Shown: piece by piece, positions 1 through 11,960 of the stretch
How positions within the stretch are numbered: position 1 is the first letter of the stretch
Layout of the letters: every line of letters begins with the position of its first letter
Assembly (NCBI GenBank): GCA_025331125.1
Contig: JAOALB010000146.1
Span: 1 to 64,000, forward strand
From: Mycogone perniciosa
Taxonomy: Eukaryota; Ascomycota; Sordariomycetes; Hypocreales; Hypocreaceae
Direction of reading: 5' to 3'
Length of the DNA: 64,000 nt
The notes under the pieces: generated by a model
What the model saw: the letters and a program-made list of their open reading frames with translations, nothing else
What the model was told of the DNA's origin: nothing
The model's database searches: none
Position numbers and translations under genes: made by a program

Positions 1-4
1 ACCG

Positions 5-22
5 CCCCCCCCCCCCCCCCCC
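5..22. repeat. poly-C tract (18 nt) inside an intron
   Basis: An uninterrupted run of 18 C lies near the start of the window. The coding frame of the downstream permease only becomes open at about 68, after a branch-like CTGAT and a CAG acceptor, so the tract is in an intron. Homopolymers of this length often vary or are misassembled. Confidence 0.7.
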
Positions 23-67
23 GACGACCCGGGACTTTACAGTTCTTGCGATGCTGATGCGTATCAG

Positions 68-2372
68 GTGTCACTGTTGGGGCTGTTGTCGTGCCGCAGA
101 GTATGGCTTATGCGCAGCTTGCTCAGTTGCCGGTTGAATACGGTCTCTACTCGTCCTTCATGGGCGTTTTGATCTACTGGTTCTTTGCTACATCAAAGGA
201 TATTACTATTGGCGTCAGTCTTGACCACACATCTTCCGTGTTTGGATCAATCTAGCTGACAATATCGCAGCCTGTCGCCGTCATGTCCCAGGTTACTGGC
301 AATGTCGTCCTCGTCGCCAAGGACAGACTGCCCGAAGTCGAAGGCCACGTCATCGCCTCCGCACTCGCCATCATCGCCGGAGCCATCATATGCTTCTTCG
401 GTCTCATTCGTGTGGGCTGGATCGTCGAGTTCATCCCCCTCCCGTCCATTTGCGCCTTCATGACAGGCTCCGCTGTCAACATTTTGGCCGGCCAGGTCCC
501 CAAGCTGATGGGCATCAGTGGCGTCAATACCCGCGATGCGCCCTACATGGTTATTATTAATACGTTGAAGAATCTGCCAACCACAAAATTAGATGCTGCA
601 CTGGGCTTAACGGCTCTTTTCATGCTATACTTGGTTCGAGGCCTGTGTGCATATTTGGCGAAGAAGCAGCCTCATAGGGCCAAGACGTACTTCTTCATCT
701 CGACACTGCGGACAGCCTTCGTTATCTTGCTCTACACGGGCATCAGCGCTGGCATGAATATTAATCACAGGAAGAAGCCCGTGATTAGCATCCTGGGAGA
801 TGTCCCTCGTGGTACGTACGAAATCATATCTGAGTATGGCTAGTCTCTAACATTTCGCAGGCTTCCAACATGCCGGCGTCCCCGTCATCAACAATAGTAT
901 CATTGGAGCCTTCATTTCTGAACTCCCTGCCTCCGTCATCGTTATGCTTATCGAGCATATCTCCATCTCCAAGTCCTTTGGCCGAGTCAACAACTATGTC
1001 ATCGACCCATCCCAGGAAATGGTTGCCATCGGTATCACCAATCTCCTCGGTCCCTTCCTTGGCGCGTATCCAGCCACTGGCAGCTTTTCCAGAACGGCCA
1101 TCAAGAGCAAAGCAGGCGTGAGAACCCCTTTCGCGGGTGTGATCACGGCTGTTGTGGTATTGTTGGCTTTGTATGCGCTCCCAGCTGTGTTCTTCTATAT
1201 CCCCAACTCGGCCCTTGCCGCTGTGATTATTCATGCGGTGGGTGATGTTATTACGCCACCGAAGGTCATTCTTCAGTTCTGGAGAGTCTCTCCTCTTGAG
1301 GTGATTATCTTCTTTGCCGGTGTGCTGGTTACAGTGTTTGATACAATCGAGGATGGCATATACACCACCATCTGCTTGTCCTTTGCTGTTGTCATCTTCC
1401 GGCTGTTCCTCAGCCGCGGTCGCTTCCTCGGTGTGGCCCGTGTTCGCACAGTCAAGGCAACTTCCAATGGCACGGCCAAGGGCTTGGATGGCTCCGATCA
1501 GGAGGCTGTTGTTGAGTCTGAATACTCTCAACGTGCGGGCTTCTTGCCCATTGACCACGAAGATGGCTCCAACCCCAGAGTCGTGGTGCAAAGCCCTTAC
1601 CCCGGTATCTTCATCTATCACTTCGCCGAGGGCTTCAACTACCCCAATGCCACACGGTATTTAAACCACTTGACTCAGGTCATCTTCAAGGAAACTCGAC
1701 GTACCGATCACAGCACGATTGGCAAGCTGGGCGTAAGTTTAAGAGTTTGAGTAGAAGAATAACGTCTCTCATGCAACCGGGCTAACCAAAATGTCATAGG
1801 ACCGACCTTGGAATGACCCCAACCCTAGGAACGCGAAGCTGGACGACCACGATGACCGGCCGACACTCAAGGCGATCATACTGGACTTTTCATCAGTGAA
1901 TAACGTCGACGTCACCGCTGCACAAGCGCTCATCGACGTGCGTAATCAACTCGACCGATATGCCTCACCACAGACGGTTGACTGGCACTTTGCCCACATC
2001 GAAAACCGCTGGACCAAACGCGCTCTCGCCGCCGCAGGCTTCGGATACCGGACACCTTACCGAAACCCCGAAGACAGCGGTGGAGAAGGTGTGGGCTACT
2101 GGAAGACGATTTTCAGCATTGCAGATCTGGGCGGCTCTGACAGCGCTGCTGCGGCTGCTGCGGCGGAGGAGAAGGCCGAACGGACGCTGCAATACGATGT
2201 AGATAAGATGCACTTGACGGATATTTCGAAGGTGTCGGATAAAGATGTGCCTCCGCATCCGAGCAGTCATCGGTTAGTGGCCATCCAGGGTCTGAATAGG
2301 CCGTACTTCCACTTTGATTTGCAGGAGGCGGTGGAATCGGCAATCGCGAATGCGAAGAGAGATGATAATTAG
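68..2372 (+). CDS. SulP-family sulfate permease with C-terminal STAS domain (5' end outside window)
   Basis: A proton-coupled sulfate transporter of the plasma membrane, feeding sulfur assimilation. Exons seen: 68-213, 271-811, 861-1732 and 1800-2372; introns 214-270, 812-860 and 1733-1799 have GT-AG ends and keep frame. About 710 residues are visible; the first codon (Gly) is completed by an exon left of the window. Family hallmarks in order: the PQSMAYA segment, GLYSSFMGVLIYW, SKDITIGPVAVMS, an IEHISISKSFGR segment followed by NYVIDPSQEM, then GPFLGAYPATGSFSRTAI. Several hydrophobic helices follow, then a STAS domain from about the PYPGIFIYHF motif to the LDFSSVNNVDVTAAQAL strand-helix, which matches SulP STAS folds. 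A loop within STAS (after HSTIGKLG) carries the last intron. Length and motif order match fungal sulfate permeases, with no internal stop. Substrate is inferred from family resemblance; other SulP anions are possible. Confidence 0.93.
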
Positions 2373-3184
2373 AAGGTTTCTCTGTCTATGTTTTTTTCCT
2401 ATTTTTTTTTTACTTCAAGCGATGGGATCCGGAGCATTGATTTGATGATAATGATAGTTTATGGCATCTGAATTGCGAGTTGATGAGCGAGACGAAGTAG
2501 CTGGAATAAAGCTTCATTACATTTTCGAGATGTCCCCCCTCCCCCCCCAACATCGGATACTAGTACCACCTTGGCTGTTCGAAGGCAGCAAAGCAATCAA
2601 CAGCTGGAGATTGAAATCTCGATAGTGAGAAAGCCAGTGGGATTAAAAGTTAGCAATCTTTCATTCAGTTCGTCACTTTTCCGGCCACATGAGACAAATA
2701 AGGCTTAATTGTGCAGGCGGAGAATATCGTCCACCTGAGCGTTTTGCCAGTGGAGGATCGCCGATTACTACCCATAGAATGTAGAGAGAAGGTCCGAGCT
2801 CCCAGACCACTACCGAGCGCCGCAAACGACCTGTTCGTCCCCAGAACTGGAAGAAGGACGATAATACCTAATGCTTGGATGATTATGGGACTTTGAGTCA
2901 AAGTTGGTTACTGTGTTGGCACCTAAACTGGTTTAATAACGATAGTATAATAAGTGAAATTGTGGAATACTACCTAGAATTACTGAATAAATGAGCTATT
3001 TTTTTTTTACCTCTATGGACTGGAGGTTGCGATGGTTTGAGAGGCGTAATTTGAGAGGTGGTGGTGGTTCGGCACCTACGGATCGCGTGGGTGACACAGA
3101 CATCATCATTGAAAGAACCAGGTTATTAATGTTCTTCATAATTTCATTTCCATAAATATCCAAATCGGTTTATTTATTAAATCT

Positions 3185-3204
3185 GATACGAAGTACTTCG
3201 TATC
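3185..3204. repeat. 20-bp perfect palindrome GATACGAAGT/ACTTCGTATC
   Basis: A perfect inverted repeat with no spacer. The TACTTCGTA core recurs at about 10333-10350, 10543-10553 and 30842-30864, always in GC-normal intergenic DNA. Function unknown. Confidence 0.8.
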
Positions 3205-3480
3205 TACTTTATACATAGCAATTTGTTCTTTCTTATTAGTACAAAAGTAGTATTAGTATTAGGAACCCGTGTGTATTTCAAATCACATGCTTTATGAATA
3301 AATATTACCATAGAATGACGTAGGAGACCGGCGCCATGAATTTTCCAGCCTTTTAGCACCCGAATCGGCAAAGACCCAAGGCGCTAAATCTTGCATCACT
3401 CCGGGATTTCCGCAACAGCGATCCATCACCAAAAGGCATCTCTCTGTTGATTCATCATCTCCACCCTCGTGCATGAAGTC

Positions 3481-3518
3481 CTCCTCGCTCTCTTCTTTTT
3501 TCTTCCTTCTTTCCTTTG
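3481..3518 (+). promoter_or_regulatory. pyrimidine-rich tract upstream of the membrane-protein gene
   Basis: A CT-rich run of nearly 40 nt lies about 120 nt before the ATG at 3638. Such tracts are common just upstream of transcription starts in filamentous ascomycetes. No TATA box is obvious. Promoter role is inferred from position only. Confidence 0.35.
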
Positions 3519-3570
3519 ATTTGGTCTTCTGCATATGTATGACCTTATGACCTACGGTAGCTGAGAAACC

Positions 3571-3618
3571 ATGTTTCGCATGCCCTTCCTTATCTCACTT
3601 TCGCCTGGTGCCTCTTGA
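3571..3618 (+). promoter_or_regulatory. possible upstream ORF (15 codons) in the 5' leader
   Basis: ATG at 3571 opens a 15-residue frame (MFRMPFLISLSPGAS) ending at TGA 3616-3618, 19 nt before the ATG chosen for the main gene. A second ATG is in the same small frame. If transcription starts in or after the CT tract, this uORF would be translated first and could dampen the main ORF. Transcript data would decide. Confidence 0.35.
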
Positions 3619-3637
3619 TATCTCCTCTCCGCCCTAC

Positions 3638-5965
3638 ATGGATCCGAATCAAGGCCAGCAACCTCAGCCCTCGTCCTCTTCAGGCCCCACGAGAGGCTCA
3701 GATCAACCTTCTACTACTCCTCAGCCAGGTCGAGCGTCACCACAAACGCGCGATGCTTCAACAAACTACCAGCGCTCTGATTCCCTGTCATCTCGCTTTT
3801 CACTCTCCCGCATTCCCGCGACACCAGACGCTGTCGAAGAATCAGAAACCGAGTACTTCCCTGCGCTAAGAGACACTCAGACGGCGCGATCGCGAAGCTC
3901 TGCACACTTCTCTGTCAGTCGACCCGTATCCGCGGCCGGCTCTGACCTAGGACGGCCTGTTCAAGAGCGAGCGAGACACCCAAGTATCCGAATTCGCCGA
4001 AGTTCCAGCACTTCGCTCTCTCAACAAGTGCCAATCGTTGTTCCTCCTCCGGTCGAGCCCACGAGTACAGCAATCGAAGATGCTAGTCGAGGCGTGCATT
4101 CGCAGTCTCGTCCTCGGAGCATATCACAACCAACCCCAGTTCACTTGTATCCCGATACAAATGTTGCCAGACACTCGCGCCGAGTCCCACAGATTGCGCT
4201 ACCACGTTTGACCGAAGAAGGATCGCGGCCGACATTAGCAGAGTTAGGTATCGCCCAGTCACCAATATCACCTACAAGGTCCTTGCCTGAGGAGCCATTG
4301 GGCGGCGAAACTCGTCGCCCCTCCTCGGTGGGCTCTGAGCCCCCAGCGAGGGGCTTGAATCGCAAGCGTAGGCTTAGCAGATTATTCTGGCCTGGATTTA
4401 ATCGACTGTCTGCTCCATCACATTCTGCTGTCGGTCTTGCGCAACAGCCCCTCACCCGATCTGACGAGTTTGATGAGGAATTGGTGGACTTGCTGGATAT
4501 CATTGGTAAGTGGCGGCTAAGAGTCTAGCCCGGCCCAGAAAAGCCATGACAACTAAGTGATGCGTGACCAGATCCCGAGATTCAGACTCTTTCGACACTC
4601 ACCAACGTGCAAAACACCCTCTTTATCCCTGACCTTGGGCCTCTCATTAACCGCCGACCTGCATACGTCTTATCACAACACGGTGCCGAACTTCCATTAC
4701 CGAGACCAGAACGAGACGATGAGGAGCGTTTACCGGAGTTTCTTGGGATCTCCACCAGAGTCCAAACGCACACATCCGAAACCGGAGAAGGGGTGACCAC
4801 TTTGCGGAGATTAGACACCATCACCTCCAGGTTGAGTGACTCCCATTATGCTGCGCTCCCCCATGGTATCACGTTAGAGGGCTGGAGTCAAGAAGAGAAG
4901 CTTGAGCTGGACGATCACGTCCGCCACATGCTGCACTCACGACGCTCCAGGTTCAAGCGCATGATGAAAGGCTTTGGACAGTATGTACGACGGCCACTTG
5001 GTTTCTTCGTTACGCTCTACGCCACGCTTATCACGCTCTTTGGTCTTGCATGGGTTCTGTTCCTCATTGGGTGGATTTACGTTGGGGATAGGCAGCTGTA
5101 CGCCATCCACGTTATTGACAGCGTCTTGGTTGCTTTGTTCGGAGTCATGGGCTACGGTTTGGCGCCGTTTAGAGCCATTGACACGTACCACACGATATTT
5201 GTGGTGCATTACTCGCGCAAGATTACAAACGCGAAAAAGAAGAAGCAGAAGGCTAGATCGAGGCGACGGAGCGGTGCGTCAGGGAGAGAGACGGGTCAGG
5301 GCATGGAGCTCACTCAGAATCGAGACGTCTCGGCCGAGGAGCTGGCAAACCACGTTCAGGTTGCGCCGGAATCGCAGAACCATCCTGCGTCGGTTGAGAG
5401 GATCGCTACAAGCACGATCGAAGTTGGACACGCGGCGCAAACCGCGGATCAGAATGTGGACATTGAGAGCGCAAAGCTCGATGTCCAATACGACGAAGAT
5501 TCCCCTCTAACCTATGTACAATGGAAGAGTCTAAGACACCACCAGAGAAAGCTAGCCAAGTCGCACAGTTTCTACAAGCCCGATGAAACATTTACCCACT
5601 ACTCTTTCCCGCTCAGTTTTCTCATCGCCGTTGTCATCCTCGTGGATTGTCACTCCTGTCTGCAGATATGTTTGGGAGCAACCACATGGGGCATCAGCTA
5701 CCACAAGCGCAGCCTCCACACTATCGTTACTACAGTAATTCTTTGCATAAGCATCGCTTGTAACTTGACTGCCGGTCTCGTCATTACAATTGGTGACCGG
5801 AAGACAAGGAAGAAAGATGTTTGGATGCTGTTGACTAGGCAGGAACTCACGGGCGATGCAATGAAGCGCCTGGAGGCTAGGCGGGCAAAGGAACAGGGCA
5901 GGAGTCCTGAGCCGGGTCTAACGGAGGAGAGCCAACAGGAAGATGTGCTCATCAAAGAGATCTAG
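3638..5965 (+). CDS. DUF2985-like fungal integral membrane protein
   Basis: Exons 3638-4505 and 4572-5965, joined by a 66-nt intron (GTAAGT...CAG) that completes an Asp codon; 753 residues. The frame is also open from a GTG at 3608, but the first ATG is 3638. The N-terminal 430 residues are low complexity, rich in Ser, Pro, Arg and Gln, and probably disordered and cytosolic. Four membrane segments follow: about 433-458, 464-488, 635-660 and 672-695. Between segments 2 and 3 lies a Lys/Arg-rich loop. The conserved-looking core includes a YVRRPLGFF lead-in, a GYGLAPFRAIDTYH motif after segment 2, the FYKPDETFTHYSFPL motif before segment 3, and ITIGDRKTRKKDVW after segment 4. This arrangement resembles fungal proteins of domain DUF2985 as I remember them; the family name is recalled, not searched. 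Function unknown. No breaks seen. Confidence 0.85.
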
Positions 5966-7194
5966 TATTTCCAATCTCCTGTCAGGGCCGCGGATGAATG
6001 GGTTTGTCGGCAAACGCGCACCTACAAAGGCGTATCTCGGATTGAAAAATATGATGCTTGGACCCTCGGCAGTTTGATCGACCGATACTGATCCATTCCG
6101 CAGTAGTATTAGCTCTACCTAGACCGTTTTGATTAAAGAGCAATGAAGACACTCTGCCACTGCCTCTGCTCTTTCTTTTGATTGTGTATCTGGACCCGCT
6201 GGCGTGGTGTCGGAGGACAAGCACGGACTCAAAAAGGATAACCTCCTCTCCCCGTCTTGTGGGATATTCGTGTGAGGTTACAGTTCCATTTACCTGCCAT
6301 TTACCTGCCATTTATCAAAGGAGAGTCTCGGCCGGAGACTAATTGGTTGACTTCTCGATTCTTCCATAGTGGAGGATAAGAAACCCCCCTTAAAACTCCG
6401 ACGAGTGTGCTGGCCCAAGGTTCGGCACTTGTAGTGGTTGACCAGCATACGGGAAGCCAGGCAGGGTCCAACAATGGTAGTGGCCCTCACACACATACTG
6501 TGCTAGTCCTCAACAACGCAGGTCGCCCAGCACGAGGTTTCACTTCCACTCTCCACAGCATAGTAGACTCACGAGCGTAGTCTATCTTTCAGAAGTACAC
6601 GTCGGTGCGGGAGGCAGGTGTAAACCCTCACAGAAGCGCCATTTGACTATTCATCAAGTCTTCATTCCATAGTGTATGTGTCATAATCAATATAAACTAC
6701 ACCATAGCTACAATTGAAAAGGCGCACACTTCACTTTTGCCGGGCTGGTATGACGGTTGTGACAGTATGCCGAACTTAAAAGATCGGAGTTTTTGAATAT
6801 GCAGTCATCATAGTGGTTCGATGAAGAGCAAAACGGGATTGAGGAGAAAATCTGGGGGATTCTGAACAGAAAGCGTGCCTGTACAGGGGAGCGTCGTTCA
6901 GAGTGAGGCCATGAGCCTAAGCGAAGTGAGAAAATCCGTTGAAGAGCATAGGTGGAGGAGTAGGGGTGGTGACTTAGATACTTATGAACTTGACAATTCC
7001 TTAAGGTACTAACCATTCAGGTGCTATTATTATTATATTTATAAAAGCCTTATTAAATTTATAAACATTCAAGAAGTCAAGTTATTTCACATTCTAACTA
7101 TACTTTTAATATATAATTCAATATTCATTAAATTATTTAAATGAACAGTATATTAAGAATGAAAGAAGTAAATATTATTAAAGGTAGATTCGCT
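5966..7194. other. intergenic region
   Basis: No supported gene. A minus-strand open frame at 5982-6311 has no recognisable features. A short direct repeat (TTTACCTGCCA twice, near 6290-6312) and an AT-rich stretch at 7025-7180 are present. Confidence 0.55.
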
Positions 7195-7621
7195 CCAGGG
7201 TGACTAACGCTCTCGTCCCGCAGTGCCAGTCAAAATCAGGGCGTCCTCCTTAGCGACACCAGAGCCAAGACCCGAGAAACCATACTCTATCCAAACTTGC
7301 TTGACCACTCAAACAATCTGCCAGTCTTCTCAAGAAGAGCTGGGAACAGCTCCTAAACTCTAACTCCCCCTCATAAAAGTCCATCGTCTTCGTCTAATCT
7401 TCATGAGGATATTGTGCTATAAAAGATTCTGAAAAAATCCCTCTGGTCCAGGACGACTGACTCTAGCGATTCTCCCGTAGCAAGGGATCATAGTCGGGGT
7501 CCTAAAGTCCCTCCAAGAAACCAAAGTCCATGGATACCCAACCGCCAATCTCAATGCCAAAACTTCCCCAAATCAAATTCAGGGGCGAGAGGATGTCCCG
7601 TAGCCCAGACACAAGGGGAGT

Positions 7622-7860
7622 TGTCGCGTAACGCGGTTGCGTAGTCAGTCTGAACATATCACAACAACACGGGGTTTCTGGACACCTTGATACACACTCA
7701 ATTCGGCTGCGACCCGCGTCTTCCTTTGATTCCTTTGCAGCCTTTTTATCCCAAAAGAAGGAGGCAACGCGTGGTGTTTTTCAGCTCGTATATACATAAC
7801 AATATCTCTTGCATCTTCAATTTCCACCAATTCTAACAACTGGACCGACGTCATCCGACA
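7622..7860. mobile_element. solo LTR, 239 bp, TSD GGAGT
   Basis: Starts TGTCGCG and ends CCGACA, i.e. TG...CA ends inside a short inverted repeat (TGTCG/CGACA). It is flanked on both sides by GGAGT (7617-7621 and 7861-7865). It sits in the helicase remnant and is homologous along its whole length to 8565-8806. This copy is little mutated. No internal retrotransposon sequence adjoins it, so it is a solo LTR. Confidence 0.85.
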
Positions 7861-8564
7861 GGAGTGCCATCACCCAAACAAGGTGCTTCCATTACAAGAG
7901 GCGAAACGTATTGTTGAAGATGCCGCGGACGTTTCTAGCATTGTGGGCTTCGTCCACAATGAGCATATTCCACTCCACCTCCCCAAGCAATTGTCGGACA
8001 AGATTTTGACCCACCAAGTTCCCATCCAGTTGGATGTCGGCGCCATTGTCAACAAAATGCAACCACCGCTTCTTCAGCTCTTCATCGCCACCCAAAGAAT
8101 TTCCGAATCTTTTTGACCGACTCGAGCGGCATTTTTTCCCCTCTCTGCGATGGCCTCTTCTGGGGTTTGCCACTCGGCATCATCGTCGTCTTGGTCCGTA
8201 GTTTCGCAGTCCCTGGTGCTGGTGCCTTCCGCTTCTTCTTCACTTAAACTCTTGCGGTTGAGTAAAATGAATCTTCACTCAGTTCGGCGAAATTCCCTGA
8301 GGTGTAGGGTGCAATACGTCGTTAGGATAATCATCCTGGCAGTCTATACATTGTAAGTAAACGAAAAGCACGACAAGATCATTTCTTTCAATATCGGGTG
8401 CTACTTACCATAGCATCATCATGCCTAAGCTTTGTGACATTGTCAAGAAACTCCTGCTTGTCCAGGACTTGGGCCTTGGTGAACTTTCTCGATTGCGCCT
8501 TTGCCGCATAGTACAAAAACACATTCAATCCGGGAAATTTTTCTTTATCTCAGTAGTGTCATCC

Positions 8565-8806
8565 TGTCGCGTAATGCGGATACGTAGTCAGTCAGTCTGA
8601 ACATATCACAATAACACGGAATTTTTAACCACCTTAATGTACACTCGATTTAACTACAACTTACATTTTTTTGAATTCCTTTATTGCCTTTTTATCTTCA
8701 AGGAAAAAAGAAATATGTAATATCTTTCAGCTTATCTATATATTACAATATCTCTTATATCTTTAATTTTCACTAATTCCAATAACTAGACCGACGTTAT
8801 CCGACA
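8565..8806. mobile_element. solo LTR, 242 bp, TSD CATCC, RIP-mutated
   Basis: Second copy of the 239-bp LTR in the same orientation, with the same TGTCGCG start and CCGACA end. It has its own duplication CATCC (8560-8564 and 8807-8811), so it is an independent insertion and not the partner of the first copy. Compared with copy 1 it shows many C-to-T and G-to-A changes, the RIP pattern. Confidence 0.85.
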
Positions 8807-9000
8807 CATCCCTGGTGTCCGCAAGCTTCGACTAGAACTCGGGCCCGATGCTCAACCAACGCAGCAAAAACCTTCGTTTTGCCCAAGCCCATTTCGTTAT
8901 TATATATCACGTGCCCCACGCTAGTTCTCGATAATGAGGGTAGCATGTATGATGCCATTGGCGGGTCACAGTCTCAGAAACACACTGGGGGCGCTTCAGC

Positions 9001-11241
9001 TTGAAGAGGCTGCATTGGATAATGAGGTCATGAGGAATACATCATTATTGCTATAACGTTTTATGAAAACTAACGAGGTAAATTTCGGATGTGGGATTGT
9101 GTTCAGGACAATGTTATAGAGTTGGGGCGGAGATGGGTTGGAGGGAATATGAGAATAAATAGCCCTTTCTTTTTCACTCACCCACGTGGATACATGATAT
9201 GAAGGAGTTGTTGAGGATAAACTGCACTCGAGGTCGAACTAACAAAAGAATGAATGGTGAACAGAAGAAAGCAGAAGACGATTTTTAAATGGCGAAGGGA
9301 AAATGCGCACGTTTGAGTTGTGGCTGGGTTTGTTTGCTTGTGGGCATGGGCCTCGGGTTGAGCCCTCATTTATCTATGCCGATGTAAACTTCCCCAAGCC
9401 TTTACCTTCCAGTTCTTTCACAGTTCGAAGAAATTTTTTTTGTAAATTACAAGCACATAATTATGCACAAACCGGGTCGGGGCGCGAGCCGGTATCCACC
9501 ACGAATCGTAAGATCGGTTCAGTTCCTGATTCAAAGCTCGAGGATATGAACGCCTCACGATGAGATCACAAAGGAAGCGATAATAGTTGATATTTTTCTG
9601 GTTCATGCAGCCCAACTTGAAGCCGAAGGATTCGTATGACTGTGTGATGAGATGGGTTATACTCAGTCTCTTCGATGCCACAAACTAACGTAAGTTGCGG
9701 TACATAGTATCCGGATGCTGAACTTGACCAATGATGGTCAGATCGTAAAAACATCAAAGGGGTTCAAATTCGCATAGCAGCGATCAACTAGTTCATCCTG
9801 GTACGGGGTGTCATGTATCTTACAGTAGTGTGAGCTTGTAGTTGAGGCGGGTATGGCAGTCTTGTCGTCCTCCAACCGTTAGCAACCCCGACAGGTCAAA
9901 TAAGCGATCAAACAGCGCCAAACCCCCAAATCAACTTGGCAGTTGCCCTAAAGACGGTGTTGGAAGATATAACGTTGTAGTAGGGTTAACAGAATCTATC
10001 ATCTTTGCTAGATTAGATTGCAGCCTGCAATATTAGAATAGGATCGGCAAGGCCGAAGGTCGCATAATACAGAGGTGAAGCTACACCATGGGATTTACAT
10101 GATGTTTGCCTGTTTGGTCGTTGGATAACGTCAGCCATCGCGACGATTTCACGCCATTGTGTGTGATTTGCAGTGATGCGTGGTGTTTCAGCACCACCAC
10201 GTATATAAAATAATCCATGGTTATGATCTGCGCCCTCTTGGATGTTGAAAGCGTAATAAGTGTCGCGACGTATTCATTCAATCATCCTCGGCAACTCGGC
10301 TTGCACTCTGTAATGCAATCTTCATCCCATCTACTTCGTACTTCGTATCATACCGAAATGTTTCCTTGCTTTGGCTTTTTTTGGGGGGCTTGATAGAACT
10401 TTACAGTTTGCGGAAAATTAGGCTCTTCATTCCACGTTGCATCTTGTCTCCCTAGCGTCTCAACCCATTGCGCTTCCAGATTGAGCATTAAATAACACTC
10501 TTGAACGGTGTTTCACATGTTCTTTATGCAATCACCCCTAACTACTTCGTATAGATGCTGTTAAAGCGATATCACTTGGAGCAGACCCTTGGAGCTCTCC
10601 AAGGTATGAGTTGATGCAGGACCGCCAAGCTGCTCCAGCTCCTCGGAACGTGTGTCATGTTTTATCCCTCATGCAAACTGCAATACTAAGCCTTGCCAGC
10701 CAGCACTGGGTTATGTACTACTGGTTCTTCCCACTGTCGCTAATCGTAAATTACCAGATTGCCAGCAGCATAGAATGCTTCTAGAACCTCAGAAAAACTG
10801 CCATGATGATTTATTTACGTGCTTTTAATTCAACAAAAACTCCAAGATTCAAACCCGAATATCTCATCCAATTTCCACTTTCTTTCTTGCATAATTTACA
10901 CTTCTGTTTGGATGGATCTCTTTACTCGGAGCCAGTCAGAACCCACCCCACCATTGACGCTATTATGCAGTCTATACTAAGCCAACACCCAAGATATCAC
11001 CCTCGTTGCTGTGTCGCTTCAGGTTGGGCAGGGATTCTCCGCCGATCTTCCATCATTTTGACCTTGGACATCACATTCTCCATCGCAGACTTACTGTTCT
11101 AGCTTTTACTATAGATTCGCTTCCTTTCTCGCTTCCTTCGTCTACTTCTGTAGTTCATTTCCCTCGTGTGCTCTTGTCCTACGTCGCCAATTGTGCTTTT
11201 GTTGGCCATTGCTTTCTGTTTAATAAAAGTCTATCTGTACA
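9001..11241. other. long intergenic region
   Basis: No supported gene on either strand. Open frames here are short, without domains or believable introns. TACTTCGTA-type motifs occur at about 10333-10350 and 10543-10553. The last 150 nt before 11242 are pyrimidine-rich and probably contain the promoter and leader of the next gene. Confidence 0.5.
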
Positions 11242-11960
11242 ATGGATCCCCCGGTGATTATCATTGGCCTCGATGGTCTCATCGAGCATTCCATCCGGCG
11301 CATTACTAATTGCCGCAATGTGGCGGCAGACCGAGAGGGCTTTGGGCATCTATCTCCTTCCTTGAAGAAGCTTCAAGTCAGTACTTTGCTATTTGGTAGC
11401 ATAATCTGCAGGCTCGACCGATATGACTTGATTCCGGGGTGTGACACTTGCCTTGGCATGTGCCATGACAGCCTCACACAGACACAAATCATGATTGAAG
11501 CTGTCCTTGACGACGACGAGGACAATGCGTGGCAAGTGAGCATTAGTGACCAGATGGACAAACTTCCTGAGGAGATCAACAATTTTATTTCATCCGTTGA
11601 GCTCCTTCGAGGCACCTACCAAGAGTAAGACGCCATATTCAACAACATCATCGCATGGCTAACACCATCAACAGAGCGGAGACAGGTTTCATCCTCCAGT
11701 CTATTCGCGAACTGAAAGGCATTCGATGCGACTATTCTCAGCATCTTGACGAATGCAACTTCGTACCTACGGGCTCCCAAGAGCGCATCATTCTCGATGT
11801 CTCCAGTGAAGATGACAGAGACTCTGATCAGGAGAGTGACTGCTCACGAGATGCATCCCTTACCGAGTTTGAGTACAATGATTTCCCTAAATCGAAGAAG
11901 TCCCCGGTGAACAAAGTCAACCGCAGCGGGCTTGACAGTCTCATGTTGGCTAGAATATAA
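11242..11960 (+). CDS. hypothetical acidic protein, two exons
   Basis: Exons 11242-11624 and 11675-11960 are joined by a 50-nt intron (GTAAGA...CTAAC...ACAG) that restores a Glu codon; 222 residues. The ATG has a good context (ACAATGG) and follows a pyrimidine-rich leader. The N-terminus (MDPPVIIIGLDGLIEHSIRR) is helical and loosely recalls the short helical N-terminal domains of fungal STAND-like or zinc-finger proteins, but I cannot assign a family. A cysteine cluster (CDTCLGMC) sits in the middle, a DDDED run at about 91-95, and a second acidic and serine-rich stretch (SSEDDRDSDQESDCSRD) near the C-terminus, followed by a basic tail. No signal peptide or membrane segment. Reality rests on the frame-preserving intron and continuous coding in both exons. 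Confidence 0.6.

Larger units (their letters stand above)
2373..3570. other. intergenic region
   Basis: No convincing gene. Short ORFs on both strands lack domains or coding features. It holds short C-rich and T-rich homopolymer stretches, an AT-rich patch at about 3120-3260 with a 20-bp palindrome, and a pyrimidine-rich run just upstream of the next gene. Confidence 0.6.
7195..9000 (-). pseudogene. SNF2-type helicase remnant, interrupted by two solo LTRs
   Basis: Minus-strand pieces in the correct order for an SNF2-family ATPase. First, an EMGLGKTK Walker A motif (about 8872-8897). Then a segment with an FLYYAAKAQSRKFTKAQVLD run, a plausible intron (GTAAGT...TAG, about 8353-8410) and the strand-like MIILTTYCTLHL. 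Then the DEAH box LIVDEAHNARN (7943-7954 encodes DEAH), a motif III-like region, and an RDILSPLNLIW helix that in SNF2 proteins follows motif III. Frameshifts and in-frame stops separate the pieces, for example a stop after RRTE and another after GFLEGL. Two LTR copies (7622-7860 and 8565-8806) split the gene; skipping them and one TSD copy rejoins neighbouring helicase sequence. The C-terminal helicase half was not found. Most likely a decayed single-copy gene; borders are approximate. Confidence 0.75.

Noticed and set aside
824..1621. 265-codon open frame on the minus strand
   Set aside because: It is antisense to the sulfate permease exons, whose protein motifs are unmistakable; a shadow frame.
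5982..6311. 109-codon minus-strand frame downstream of the membrane-protein gene
   Set aside because: No domain and biased composition; it includes a duplicated short repeat.
10803..11102. 99-codon plus-strand frame before the acidic hypothetical gene
   Set aside because: No recognisable features and it overlaps the likely promoter/leader. No splice pair linking it to 11242 was found.
11377..11411. GTCAGT...TGCAG intron candidate in the hypothetical gene
   Set aside because: Only 35 nt and it would break an otherwise continuous reading frame.
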